In this document: positions 19,981 through 28,288 of the stretch, piece after piece
Layout: each line of letters starts with the position of its first letter
Numbering within the stretch: position 1 is the first letter of the stretch
Assembly (NCBI GenBank): GCA_945905295.1
Contig: CAMDPX010000004.1
Coordinates: 1 to 64,000 of the forward strand
Direction of reading: 5' to 3'
From: Planctomyces sp. SH-PL62
GTDB taxonomy: Bacteria; Planctomycetota; Planctomycetia; Planctomycetales; Planctomycetaceae
Length of the DNA stretch: 64,000 bases
Made by a program: the position numbers and the translations under genes
Notes under the pieces: model-generated
The model's input: only the letters and a program-made list of their open reading frames with translations
Database searches by the model: none
Told to the model about the DNA's origin: nothing

Positions 19981-21135
19981 TCAGGCCAGCGGATGATGTC
20001 GCTCGGCCAGCGGGATCGGCAGACGGCGGCCGTCGGCGAAGTGTGAGGCGTAAACGCCTTGCACCATCTCGGTGATGAGCAGCGCGTTCCGCAGCGGCGA
20101 AAGCGGCTCCTGATTCTTTTCCACCGCGTCGAGCAGATCATTCGCCAGCGTGCGGTTGCCGTGCGCCAGCCATTCCTGGCGAATCGGTCGCAGTTGATGT
20201 TCCGGGGTGAAGTGCCAGTCTTCGATCCATTGCTTCTTCCATTGAAGCTGCTCGAAGTCAGGGAGCACGCCATTGGCCGGATAGAGAAAAACGTCGCCCG
20301 GCTGTCGCAGTTGCAGGACCGCCTCTTCGCACTCAATCGTCAGGCCATAGACGCTGTCCCACACCGGTTTCGGTTGGTCGCTGTTGGTCGGCCGGCGCGA
20401 ACTGGGCGACGTGTTTGCCGTCGAATCGAACGAGCCGAGCACTCCGTCCTCAAATCCGAAGACCGCTAACACCGAGTCACCGCAAATCGGCCCGACTGGC
20501 TCCGAGCCTTCGCGCCGATCGGCTTTCGTCGCCTCGCGGCCTTTCACGCGCAGATGCCCGCTGACCCAGCGCGGCGGTCCAGCGATTGCAATCATCAAGT
20601 CAAACCAGTGCGTGCCATGTACCAGCAATTCTTCACCGCCGCCGCGTGCGTCGTCCTTCGGTCGCGCGCGCATTCGCAGCACGCGACCGTATTTTCCGGA
20701 TCGAATCTCGGCCATCGCGCGTTGCACAGGCGGCATGGCTCGCCATTGATGAGCCATCGCCAGTCGCACGCGATTTGTCTCGAACGCTGATTGGATCGCA
20801 TCGGCTGAAACGAGATCCCCGACGAACGGCTTCTCGCAGTAGACGTGACAGCCCGCCTTCGCGACCGCTTGCAACATCGCCACGCGATCCGTCACCCAGC
20901 GTGGACCGACGCAGACCACATCCGGCTTCACGCGGTCGAGCATCTCGCGATAGTCGGCGAACGCCGCCTCGACTTTCAATCGCTGAGCCGCGAGCTGCAA
21001 TCCGGCCGCGTTGTCGTCGGCGACCGCAACGATCTCCGCCCGATCGAGACCGCGAAAGGCGGTGTCGATTCCGTGACCGTAATCCCCGTGGCCGGTCGCT
21101 CCGATGACAGCCACTCGGTAACGCTTGGCGGGCAT
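19981..21135 (-). CDS. Gfo/Idh/MocA family oxidoreductase, cytoplasmic
   Basis: The 384-residue protein starts directly with the Rossmann strand (RYRVAVIGATGHGDYGHG, residues 5-22) and lacks a Tat signal, unlike the paralogue at 174. The family EKP motif is in HVYCEKPFVGD, followed by the HQWRAMPPVQ substrate-domain helix and the LLVHGTHWFDLM segment typical of the dehydrogenase fold. It probably oxidises a sugar, polyol or amino sugar with NAD(P). It sits alone, flanked by hairpin elements (19914-19980 and 21149-21303) on both sides. Substrate unknown. Confidence 0.9.
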   Translation of the reverse strand: MPAKRYRVAVIGATGHGDYGHGIDTAFRGLDRAEIVAVADDNAAGLQLAAQRLKVEAAFADYREMLDRVKPDVVCVGPRWVTDRVAMLQAVAKAGCHVYCEKPFVGDLVSADAIQSAFETNRVRLAMAHQWRAMPPVQRAMAEIRSGKYGRVLRMRARPKDDARGGGEELLVHGTHWFDLMIAIAGPPRWVSGHLRVKGREATKADRREGSEPVGPICGDSVLAVFGFEDGVLGSFDSTANTSPSSRRPTNSDQPKPVWDSVYGLTIECEEAVLQLRQPGDVFLYPANGVLPDFEQLQWKKQWIEDWHFTPEHQLRPIRQEWLAHGNRTLANDLLDAVEKNQEPLSPLRNALLITEMVQGVYASHFADGRRLPIPLAERHHPLA

Positions 21136-21148
21136 GGCGGTCTCCCAA

Positions 21149-21303
21149 GTAGACCGGTCACACGTGACCGGAACGTTCGAGTTACGGAGAGCCTGTGAAG
21201 TTTTGGGTAGCTGAAGTCGCCAGACTTCAGAATTCGCCGAGAAAACTGAACTCTGGCGAGTTCAGCTACCAATTCTTTCACAGGCTCGGAGTGACTCGTC
21301 TAC
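21149..21303. repeat. Composite nested GTAG hairpin element
   Basis: The outer ends are GTAG (21149) with an ACCGGTCAC-AC-GTGACCGG hairpin and CTAC (21300-21303). Inside, after CTGTGAA, comes a GTAG doublet at 21207-21268: the left hairpin CTGAAGTC-GCCA-GACTTCAG and the right hairpin CTGAACTC-TGGC-GAGTTCAG. A stretch of 77 nt (21207-21283) is identical to 43845-43921. It fills the gap between the rnd stop and the upstream start of the Gfo/Idh gene. Confidence 0.92.
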
Positions 21304-21306
21304 GAT

Positions 21307-22521
21307 TCAATCGGCAACCGGCGATGGTTCAGCAATCGACTCGAACACCAGCGGGTGTTCGCTGTCTCGATCGCCGACACGGAAGCGGACTTTGCCGTCG
21401 AGCACATCGGCGAGCAAGTCGCCGCAGACTTCGGCTCGCCAGCCTTGAGCCAGTCGCGGTGGCGGTTGCTTGGAGTTCTTCTTGCTGTGCCAGCGCACGA
21501 GGTTTTTCAAGTCGGCGGAGGTGCCCACCAAGCCGAGCGCGACTTTCATCTCGGCGCAGCGGTTGGCCAAGACGATCTGTAACAGCTTGCTGAGGATGTG
21601 GTCTTCGGAATTCGAATCCGGCATGGGCGCGGGTTTGGGCCACTGTGATTCCGGCAGCGCGACGCCACGCGCGATGCAGGCAGCAAGTTCAACAGCGTGT
21701 TTCTTGTAGCCGGGCCGATTCATGTCGCGCGTCGCCAGGACCGCTTCGGCGGTTTTTGGCTGCCGCATGGCGAGGTCCACAATCAAGTCATCTCGCAGGA
21801 TGCGGCGGAGCGGTTGATTCCGTTCGGTGGCGACTCGTTCGCGCCATTGGAACAGCTCGCGTGCGACGACGAGTTGCCGCGGCTTCATCTTTTGCAGGCC
21901 GCCGAAGCGCCGCCAACTGTCTTCGTTCCGTTCGTGTTCCAGTTCGTCGATCAGACGAGTGAATTCAGTCTCCGCCCAGTCGAGTCGCTTCAGCCGTTTG
22001 AGCGACGCCTGCTGCTTCTTCCAGACGTCGATCAGATAGCGCACGTCATCGACCGCGTATTCCAACTGCTCCGGCGTGAGCGGCCGATGCCGCCATTCGG
22101 TCCGAGTGGCGTGGTGCCCCAAGCGTTCGCCAATCACGCGGGTCACGAGCGATTCGTAGCCGACCGGGTACGTCGTCGACCGCAGTCCTTCGGAAAGCTG
22201 CGTGTCGAACACTCGTTGTGGCCGGCAGCCTCCCAGGTGCAGGCAAAAGCGGATTTCTTCGCGGCCAGCGTGGACGATGATCGTGGTTGTTTCGTCCGCC
22301 ATGATTTTCCACCAGGCGGACAAATCGGGGACGCCAAACGGATCGACGGCGACGGCTCGTTCCGGAGTGGCCAGTTGCAGCAGGCAGAGTTCCGGCAGAT
22401 AAGTGTGCTCGGAAACGAACTCGGTATCGAAAGCCACGATACCGGCGGCGCGAATGTGCTCGCACAGTTCGTCGAACTGGGCTTGGTTGTCGATCAGCAA
22501 TGAAGGTGTCGTCCCGGACAT
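21307..22521 (-). CDS. rnd: Ribonuclease D (DEDDy exonuclease with HRDC domain)
   Basis: The 404-residue cytoplasmic 3'-5' exoribonuclease is probably involved in tRNA 3' maturation and RNA quality control. The DEDDy exonuclease motifs are visible: Exo I AFDTEFV (D32, E34), Exo II around IIVHAGREEIRF, and Exo III YAVDDVRYLIDVW. The HRDC RNA-binding domain follows (NQPLRRILRDDLIVDLAMRQPKT). Length matches bacterial RNase D (about 375-400). Transcribed away from the MBL-fold gene, with a 226-nt shared upstream region. Confidence 0.93.
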   Translation of the reverse strand: MSGTTPSLLIDNQAQFDELCEHIRAAGIVAFDTEFVSEHTYLPELCLLQLATPERAVAVDPFGVPDLSAWWKIMADETTTIIVHAGREEIRFCLHLGGCRPQRVFDTQLSEGLRSTTYPVGYESLVTRVIGERLGHHATRTEWRHRPLTPEQLEYAVDDVRYLIDVWKKQQASLKRLKRLDWAETEFTRLIDELEHERNEDSWRRFGGLQKMKPRQLVVARELFQWRERVATERNQPLRRILRDDLIVDLAMRQPKTAEAVLATRDMNRPGYKKHAVELAACIARGVALPESQWPKPAPMPDSNSEDHILSKLLQIVLANRCAEMKVALGLVGTSADLKNLVRWHSKKNSKQPPPRLAQGWRAEVCGDLLADVLDGKVRFRVGDRDSEHPLVFESIAEPSPVAD

Positions 22522-22747
22522 TCGCAGCCACTCCGTTGGGGCGTCATGGTACCGGAGCGGCAGTGACTCGCAAGGGCGACGAAGTGTTGAAACTGTCTCT
22601 CAATTATGGTGGGCAGGGCTGTTTCTCGCGGCGAACCCTGTAGCCCGTCCGCCTCAGCCGTTAGCTTACAGGACGTTCCGCTCGGCCGCTGGTTAGAGCC
22701 GAGTCACGTCGTTTCGGTCACTTCAGAATTGTCAGGAGAACGCCGGC

Positions 22748-23533
22748 ATGTTGCCTCGGCGAGAACTGTTTCCGCACGTTATCGAGATGAACCACCAAGC
22801 CCGTCGGCGGCTGGGTTGCTGTGTCTATCTGGTCGGCGACACCCGCGAGTGGCTGCTGATCGACATCGGCTTTGCCGACACCACCGACGAGATTGTCGAG
22901 TTGATCCGCCAGATGGATTTCCCGCTGGCGAACTGCAAGACGCTGATCGCGACTCATGCCGACGTGGACCACATCCAGGGGCTGAAACGAGCCAAGGAAC
23001 TTTTTCCCAATGCCGAGACGGTCGGACATCCGGAATGCCAGCAACTGCTCGCAGACGGCGACCGCGTGCGAACCTACGCCGAGGTCAGTGCCCAAGGCAT
23101 TTCGATCGACTTGCCGAACATCACCATCGACCGAACCATCAACGAAGGGGACGTGCTGACGGTCGGCGACCTGAAGCTGGAAGTCTGGCACACTCCCGGC
23201 CACACGAACAGCCAGTTGTCCTTTCGGCTGGGGAATCTGCTGTTCTCCGGCGACAACATTTATCGCGACGGCTGCGTCGGACACATCGACGCACATCACG
23301 GCAGCGACATCCCGGATTTCATCGCCTCGCTGAAACGCATCCAGGCCAGCGACGCCGAATGGCTGCTCCCCAGCCACGGACCCACGTTTCGCAAGGATCC
23401 GAAGCTGCTGCAAAAGGCGATCGACCGCCTGGATCAATACCAGCACATGGCCGACTTCGGCACCTGCGCGATCGACTGGCCGCTGCTCGACGAATGGGAA
23501 GCGGAGATCGTCAAAGGGGTCGTCCCAAAGTAG
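22748..23533 (+). CDS. MBL-fold metallo-hydrolase
   Basis: The 261-residue metallo-beta-lactamase-fold hydrolase is closest to the glyoxalase II-like group. The metal site reads THADVDH (69-75): the usual HxHxDH is altered, with D in place of the second histidine. Further ligands lie in [12 protein letters not shown] (around 141-152), FSGDNIY, and SHGPTF near the end. The C-terminal helix region ([11 protein letters not shown]) is typical of a planctomycete subgroup. Substrate unknown. It is convergent with the membrane protein gene, and a hairpin element fills the gap. Confidence 0.9.
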   Translation: MLPRRELFPHVIEMNHQARRRLGCCVYLVGDTREWLLIDIGFADTTDEIVELIRQMDFPLANCKTLIATHADVDHIQGLKRAKELFPNAETVGHPECQQLLADGDRVRTYAEVSAQGISIDLPNITIDRTINEGDVLTVGDLKLEVWHTPGHTNSQLSFRLGNLLFSGDNIYRDGCVGHIDAHHGSDIPDFIASLKRIQASDAEWLLPSHGPTFRKDPKLLQKAIDRLDQYQHMADFGTCAIDWPLLDEWEAEIVKGVVPK

Positions 23534-23540
23534 CACCCAG

Positions 23541-23607
23541 CGCTTGTAGTGACCCGATTTATCGGGTCTCGATCAGCTCGACCCCATGAATGGGGTCACT
23601 ACGAGCG
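23541..23607. repeat. GTAG-TGACCC hairpin doublet between convergent genes
   Basis: GTAG at 23546 heads the hairpin GACCCGAT-TT-ATCGGGTC. The right arm, ending CTAC at 23602, is the inverse of GTAG with GACCCCAT-TC-ATGGGGTC. The arms differ by a G-C to C-G swap that is compensated inside each arm. It sits between convergent genes and may terminate both. Same family as 35855-35965. Confidence 0.93.
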
Positions 23608-23617
23608 CTCCTTCGGC

Positions 23618-24211
23618 TTAGTTTGCAGCCCGCAGCCGGCGTAGATGTCTTCGCCTCCGCAGCAATCGCCGGATCGCTCGCCACCGAGCCCCAATCCCGC
23701 GCCGCCCGCGCATGACATGCAGCATGTGTTTGACCGTCTGCTTGATCCCCGACAGCCTGGCCCTCGTCGCCTGATACAGCGGCATCGCCTTGATCGCCGA
23801 ATACAACCGGTCGCGCGTCACCGTCAGCCAGTCATGCAACCGCGCGAACCAACCGATCGTCATCAGCTTGGGTTGGCAGACCACATACAACCGAGCGACC
23901 ACCGCCGTCCCGGTCACCTTGGCCGCCAAGATCACGCCGATGCCCAGCAGCACTTGGCCGTGAGTCATCAGCCACACCGCTCCAAGTTTGACCGGAAAGA
24001 GAACCGCTCCCGGAACCAGGAATACCGCCATCGTCGGATAGGGAGGCAAGCGCTGGATGAGCCGCTCGGTCCACTTGAACAACGGGAATTTGGCGACCCA
24101 CGCGGTCAGAACTTTCAGATGCTCCCACAGCAACTCCTCGATCCACATCAGGAGCGCCGCGAGCACAATCAGTGGCGGAGTCAGCAATCGTTTCAACCAC
24201 AGCATGAGCAT
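23618..24211 (-). CDS. Small membrane protein of unknown function
   Basis: The 197-residue protein has two or three hydrophobic segments (RLLTPPLIVLAALLMWI; PTMAVFLVPGAVLFPVKLGA; VLLGIGVILAAKVTGTAVVA) and a strongly arginine-rich C-terminus. The middle pattern PPYPTMAVFLVPGAVLFP with KVTGTAVVARLY resembles an uncharacterised inner-membrane family seen in alphaproteobacteria. The function is not known. Start ATG 24211; it may form a unit with the upstream glycosidase-like gene, whose stop lies 90 nt away. Confidence 0.7.
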   Translation of the reverse strand: MLMLWLKRLLTPPLIVLAALLMWIEELLWEHLKVLTAWVAKFPLFKWTERLIQRLPPYPTMAVFLVPGAVLFPVKLGAVWLMTHGQVLLGIGVILAAKVTGTAVVARLYVVCQPKLMTIGWFARLHDWLTVTRDRLYSAIKAMPLYQATRARLSGIKQTVKHMLHVMRGRRGIGARWRAIRRLLRRRRHLRRLRAAN

Positions 24212-24301
24212 TCCCGCCGAATCTGTCTGTCAGTGTCCAATGTGCGCGACTTCGCTCACGGTAATTCCGACATCGCGCGAACGCTATCGTCGAAAGTCTG
24301 T

Positions 24302-25381
24302 TCACGCCAACGGAACAGCGATGGCCGTGCCGATACCGGTCGCACCGTAGCCGTTGCCGCAGTAGAAGAGCCGCAGATGGTCTCCCTCGCGGACGATATG
24401 CGGGTACTCGGTCATCTTGCTTTCCCAGCCTTTGCCCGTCGGCGGCAACGCGAGGTTTTCGCCGGGTGCGCCACGTTGCCAAGTAACGCCGTCGGAACTG
24501 GTGGCTTCGCAAATGGAGTACGCTCCGAACTTCGTGCCGATGCCGGCGTAGATGGCGCGATAGCCGGACTTCGTCTTCCACACGTTGAGTGCGATCGTCG
24601 CGGCGTTCTCGTAGTCCGCCTCGCGGCGCGGGCGCAGTTCGACTCGCTTGCCGAACCACGTCAGGCCATCGAACGAATGTGCGACGACCGACTGCTTCGC
24701 CTGATCGACCAGCAAGTCTTTGCTCGGCGTGCCGGTCGGAAGCGTGTAGTGCATGCGGTGCAGCGTGCGGCCGTCAGGCTGTGGCAGTTCTTCAATCGGA
24801 CCGCCTCCTGCGATGCCGCGATTCGTTGGCCAGTCGGCGAAACCATCGCCCGTCAGAATCGGATCGGGTGAGTGCTTCGTCCAGTGCAGCAAGTCATCGC
24901 TGGTGGCGAGCCCCATCCCCCAGAATCCTTGCAGCCCGGCACCGCTCTGAGCGCTCCGGCCGGTGTAGTACAGATGCCATTTGCCTCCGATGTGATGCAC
25001 GCACGGCAGCACGCACCACGTCTCGTCGAAGCTCCCTTTGCCGCCGAGATCAAACAGCGGACCGTGCCGTTGCCACTTGGTGACATCGTCGATCGGGCAA
25101 GTCGCGAGACAGATTCGGCGATGCCCCTTCGCATCGCCCCCGGCGTAGAACAGCCAATACTCCCCTTCGCGAGTCACGACGAACGGATTCATGCAGCAGG
25201 ACTTGTCGAACTCACCGCCACCCGGAGGCAAAACCGGATTGCGAGCATCCCGCTGCCAAGCATGAACTCGAAACGGCGGCGACGTCGCGGCATCGTCAGC
25301 CACACCGACACGCGGCAGCGACCAGGCAGACGCTGCCAATGTCACCAGAAATGCTCGCCGAGAATTGGGATGGTCGATCAT
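24302..25381 (-). CDS. Exported five-bladed beta-propeller glycosidase-like protein
   Basis: The 359-residue protein has a twin-arginine-like signal (NSRRAFLVTLAASAWS, residues 6-21). The mature part shows the five-bladed propeller pattern of the GH43/GH32/GH130 superfamily: repeated GEYWLFYAGGD, KWHLYYTGRS, YRAIYAGIG and HLRLFYCGNGYG, each ending a blade, alternating with SDDLLHWTKH and SFDGLTWFGK. The exact glycoside hydrolase family and active-site acids were not assigned. It is the last gene of a five-gene minus-strand run with sialidase, beta-helix, esterase and DUF1501 genes, so it probably acts on the same exported carbohydrate pathway. Confidence 0.8.
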   Translation of the reverse strand: MIDHPNSRRAFLVTLAASAWSLPRVGVADDAATSPPFRVHAWQRDARNPVLPPGGGEFDKSCCMNPFVVTREGEYWLFYAGGDAKGHRRICLATCPIDDVTKWQRHGPLFDLGGKGSFDETWCVLPCVHHIGGKWHLYYTGRSAQSGAGLQGFWGMGLATSDDLLHWTKHSPDPILTGDGFADWPTNRGIAGGGPIEELPQPDGRTLHRMHYTLPTGTPSKDLLVDQAKQSVVAHSFDGLTWFGKRVELRPRREADYENAATIALNVWKTKSGYRAIYAGIGTKFGAYSICEATSSDGVTWQRGAPGENLALPPTGKGWESKMTEYPHIVREGDHLRLFYCGNGYGATGIGTAIAVPLA

Positions 25382-25438
25382 TTCTCGAACACCATGTTTT
25401 GATGAGGAACGAAGGGCGGGCCAACGATTTCTACAGAC

Positions 25439-26776
25439 TCATCGAGTGTTGAAATTCGGCACGAACGGTTCGGGAGAGGCCGCATCGGTCAGCCAGCTTG
25501 TCGGGATGCGAGCGAAGTGTAGCTCCGGTCGATAAGTCTGCCCCGCGCGCGATAGCTCGTACAACAATCCGATCTGTCCGTCAGGCAGCCATGCCAGACA
25601 CGAGTACTCCGCCGGGCCAGCATCAATCAACTTCGAGATCGGCCAGGATTGCCCCTCATCGCGGCTGACGCGCAGCGTCAGATTGCGGCGCGTTGCGCCC
25701 GGCGGATTGCAGAACAACCAGACGTTTTCCAGCGCGCGTGCCTTGGCGAGCGGGGCGGCGTCAGCCCCCCGGTTTGAATTCGATGCGTCCCGGTTGGAAG
25801 TCGATCCCACCGGGGGGCTGACGCCGCCCCGCTCGCCTGGTCCAAGCGACGACAACAACGCCGCCTGACACGCCGGCTCCGGCAGATTCCGATCGAGTTT
25901 CGGCTCGCTCCACGTTTGCCCGCCATCGCGGCTGATCGCGATCGAGCGAAAGAATTGCTTGTTCGTCCCACGCATGTTGAGCACGACCGCTCCGTCGCGC
26001 CGCTCAATGGCCTGGCACTCAGCCGTGTGCTCACCAACAGTCTCGCCGAGCTTCCACGTCGCGCCGCGATCGTCGCTGAAGATCGCATGGCTGCGATACA
26101 TCCCCGAACCGGGCTCGGTGTGATAGCTCGGAATCAGCAGTCGGCCGTTGGCAAGTTGAATGCCAATGCCCGGCCCCGTGCCGTACCAACCCCACTTGTC
26201 GTGCCGAGTGGTCGCCGAGATGTCACGCGGTTCGGACCACGTTGCACCATCGTCGTCGCTGCGAGTCACCCACACGGTGGTCGGCCCGTTGCTCTGGCCG
26301 GCCACGATTTGTGCTTCGCTGAACTTGCCGGGACTGCGTGTGAACGGCAGCCAGATCGTGCCGGTCTCACGATCCACGACCGGACACGGATTCCCCAGCG
26401 TGTCATCACCGAGGTCCGCAATCTTCTGCAACGGTTGCCAAGTGAGCCCCGAATCGAGACTGCGCCGCAGCACGAGGTCGATGTTGCCCGTCAGCCCGCC
26501 GCCATCGACTCGACCTTCGCAGATCGCCAGCAAAGTCCCCTTCTTCGTCACGATCAACGACGGAATGCGATACCGCTTGAACGTCCCGTCGTTCGACACA
26601 AACAACGCTTGAGGAACGGCTCGCGCCCCGCTGGTCGAAGGCTCCGCAGCGCGGACCACTGGCAACACTTCTGACGAGTACGCACTGGCAAATACCGCAA
26701 TGCTCGCGAGCATCATCCGCACGCACCGACTCGCACCCCGCAACGTCAGCAGTTGCCAACGATCATGTTTGAGCAT
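25439..26776 (-). CDS. Exported sialidase (exo-alpha-neuraminidase)
   Basis: The 445-residue GH33-like enzyme should release terminal sialic acids. It has an N-terminal signal (hydrophobic around residues 21-43), the sialidase RIP motif (YRIPSLI) and five Asp-boxes (SLDSGLTW, SDDDGATW, SDDRGATW, SRDGGQTW, SRDEGQSW). The catalytic acid region CEGRVDGGG and the GSGMYRSHAIFS segment are present. ATG 26776 has GGAGCGAGGA upstream. A GC-rich hairpin element (25745-25837) is inserted in frame between CQAALLS and ALENVWLFCNPPG, adding about 31 residues (GERGGVSPPVG to APLAKAR). It belongs to the five-gene sialoglycan cluster. Confidence 0.93.
   Translation of the reverse strand: MLKHDRWQLLTLRGASRCVRMMLASIAVFASAYSSEVLPVVRAAEPSTSGARAVPQALFVSNDGTFKRYRIPSLIVTKKGTLLAICEGRVDGGGLTGNIDLVLRRSLDSGLTWQPLQKIADLGDDTLGNPCPVVDRETGTIWLPFTRSPGKFSEAQIVAGQSNGPTTVWVTRSDDDGATWSEPRDISATTRHDKWGWYGTGPGIGIQLANGRLLIPSYHTEPGSGMYRSHAIFSDDRGATWKLGETVGEHTAECQAIERRDGAVVLNMRGTNKQFFRSIAISRDGGQTWSEPKLDRNLPEPACQAALLSSLGPGERGGVSPPVGSTSNRDASNSNRGADAAPLAKARALENVWLFCNPPGATRRNLTLRVSRDEGQSWPISKLIDAGPAEYSCLAWLPDGQIGLLYELSRAGQTYRPELHFARIPTSWLTDAASPEPFVPNFNTR
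25745..25837. repeat. Perfect 29-bp GC-rich inverted pair inside the sialidase gene
   Basis: Positions 25745-25773 pair without mismatch with 25809-25837 around a 35-nt loop; the arm core is GCGGCGTCAGCCCCC. The sialidase frame reads through both arms. The surrounding enzyme motifs are intact on both sides. Confidence 0.93.
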
Positions 26777-26811
26777 GATTCCTCGCTCCTTATCTGTCGA
26801 AACAGACTCTG

Positions 26812-28251
26812 TTACTTGTCCACGCTCACCGGAATCGTACCGTTGCCGATGCCAGCGGCTTGCACGTCGGCCTCCGCCGCAGCCTGCCAGCGACCGTCGC
26901 GATCTGACGTCACCGATTTCTGAAAGTCAGCAAACGTTTCCGCGGAGAACGAACTCTGTGCGACTCGCACGGAACCGAGGTCGTACCAGTTGCCGATTCC
27001 GCGCCACGTCGCATCTTTCCAGAGATGCATCTGCGGCTTACGCGGCGTCTTGGCCGCAATCGTCCCGCCGAGGAAACAGTGATCAAACGCAACTTCGCCG
27101 CCGGTCGCTTGTAGATCGAGATTCAAGAACGTAACCCGCCGCGCGGTCAGCACGCAGTTGGCCGAGACTCGAACTTCGTTCTCGGTCCGCTCGCGGCGGA
27201 TCAGCACGTTATCCAGCGTGAGCCGACATGGTTCGGCCGGTTTGTCGCGGCCCTGCAAGTAGACTGCTTTCGCTGCGGATGAGAGTACCACCGAATCGCT
27301 CACCGAATACGTGCCGGTGTCGAGGAAGAACAGATCGAAGCCGATGCAATCGCGGATCAGAACGCGGCGGTAGGTTGTTTCGCTGTGACCGGTGTCGCAG
27401 ATTCCGGTCGCGTTGCCGATCGACGTGAAGCCATCAACCCGATACCGGCACTCGCCATGAGCGCTGATCCCGTCGTCCCCACAGTCGATCGCGCGGATGT
27501 TCTCCAGCACGATGTCGCACGAATCCGACAGATTGAAGCCGTCGTTGTAAGGCCGAGTCGCCGTCAGATTCTTCACGACGATGTGCGACGACGTGCCGCG
27601 AGTCAGCACACCCGCCGTGCGTTTTGGGAACTCGATCTTCGATTCCGCCAGCTTTTGTCCCGGAGTCAGTCGTAGCCAAAACGTGCCGTGAATGTAACCG
27701 GCTCGCGCGGTCTTCGAGCGTTCGGCGTCTTTCACGAACGTCCATTCGCCCGGTTGTAATTGTTCCGGCGATTTGAGCGGCTCGCTCGGTCCCTTCGAGC
27801 AACGTTGCATCCGATTGAGCTTGCCATCCATCACAAAGAACCAACGGTCGATGATCGCATCGGTCAGCGGCATCAGATCGTCGTTGCGAAACAATCCCGG
27901 TTCGGCCTCAACCCAACCTTTCGGATCGAGCGGATCGCAACCATCGAGCGTGGCTCCATGCCCATCCAATGTGATCGGCTTCCCCGGCTCTCCCGACTTG
28001 TCGAAGAACGCGGCCCAATCGCGAAACGTCACCGGCTTCAGATGAATCGTGTCTCCCGGCTTCGCCAAGCGAATCGCTTGTGCGATCGTTTTCACTGGCT
28101 GAGTCGCTCCGTCGTGTGCGTCATCTCCGACGGTTGGATCGACATGCAGGTCGAGTGGATTCGCATAGACGGTGGTTGTGAAAGCGAGAAAGAGCCCGAC
28201 GAATTGAAGGAGACGACGAATCAGGACAAGGACAGGCAATCTCTTCATCAT
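26812..28251 (-). CDS. Exported parallel beta-helix protein
   Basis: The 479-residue protein has an N-terminal signal (MMKRLPVLVLIRRLLQFVGL, then a hydrophobic run ending VYA) and a right-handed parallel beta-helix: DPTVGDDAHDGATQPVKTIAQAI is the usual opening of the DUF1565/polysaccharide lyase-like fold, followed by repeated SHIVVKNLTA, CDIVLENIRAIDCGDDGIS and RRVLIRDCIGF turns. Probably binds or cleaves a polysaccharide. The start codon, ribosome binding site and the RRLLQFVGLF part of the signal peptide are encoded by the repeat element at 28191-28283; no other in-frame ATG occurs for about 125 codons. Sits between the esterase and sialidase genes. Confidence 0.85.
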   Translation of the reverse strand: MMKRLPVLVLIRRLLQFVGLFLAFTTTVYANPLDLHVDPTVGDDAHDGATQPVKTIAQAIRLAKPGDTIHLKPVTFRDWAAFFDKSGEPGKPITLDGHGATLDGCDPLDPKGWVEAEPGLFRNDDLMPLTDAIIDRWFFVMDGKLNRMQRCSKGPSEPLKSPEQLQPGEWTFVKDAERSKTARAGYIHGTFWLRLTPGQKLAESKIEFPKRTAGVLTRGTSSHIVVKNLTATRPYNDGFNLSDSCDIVLENIRAIDCGDDGISAHGECRYRVDGFTSIGNATGICDTGHSETTYRRVLIRDCIGFDLFFLDTGTYSVSDSVVLSSAAKAVYLQGRDKPAEPCRLTLDNVLIRRERTENEVRVSANCVLTARRVTFLNLDLQATGGEVAFDHCFLGGTIAAKTPRKPQMHLWKDATWRGIGNWYDLGSVRVAQSSFSAETFADFQKSVTSDRDGRWQAAAEADVQAAGIGNGTIPVSVDK

Positions 28252-28283
28252 TCGTCGTCTCCTTCGATTCGTCGGGCTCTTCT
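28191..28283. repeat. CATTCG-type doublet forming a gene start
   Basis: A 31-nt left arm (28191-28221) and right arm (about 28250-28283) pair with one mismatch; the loop is 28 nt. The right arm supplies AAGGAG and the ATG for the beta-helix gene. The left arm encodes part of its signal peptide. It lies 6 nt from the stop codon of the upstream esterase gene. Related to 3356-3423 and 63188-63258. Confidence 0.93.
28249..28264 (-). promoter_or_regulatory. Ribosome binding site and start codon from a repeat arm
   Basis: On the minus strand the sequence is AAGGAG (28264-28259), 7 nt spacer, ATG (28251-28249), followed by a second ATG. Both the Shine-Dalgarno and the start codon are conserved parts of the repeat arm, seen in the same order at 3356-3423 and 63232-63258. 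Confidence 0.88.
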
Positions 28284-28288
28284 ATTCG

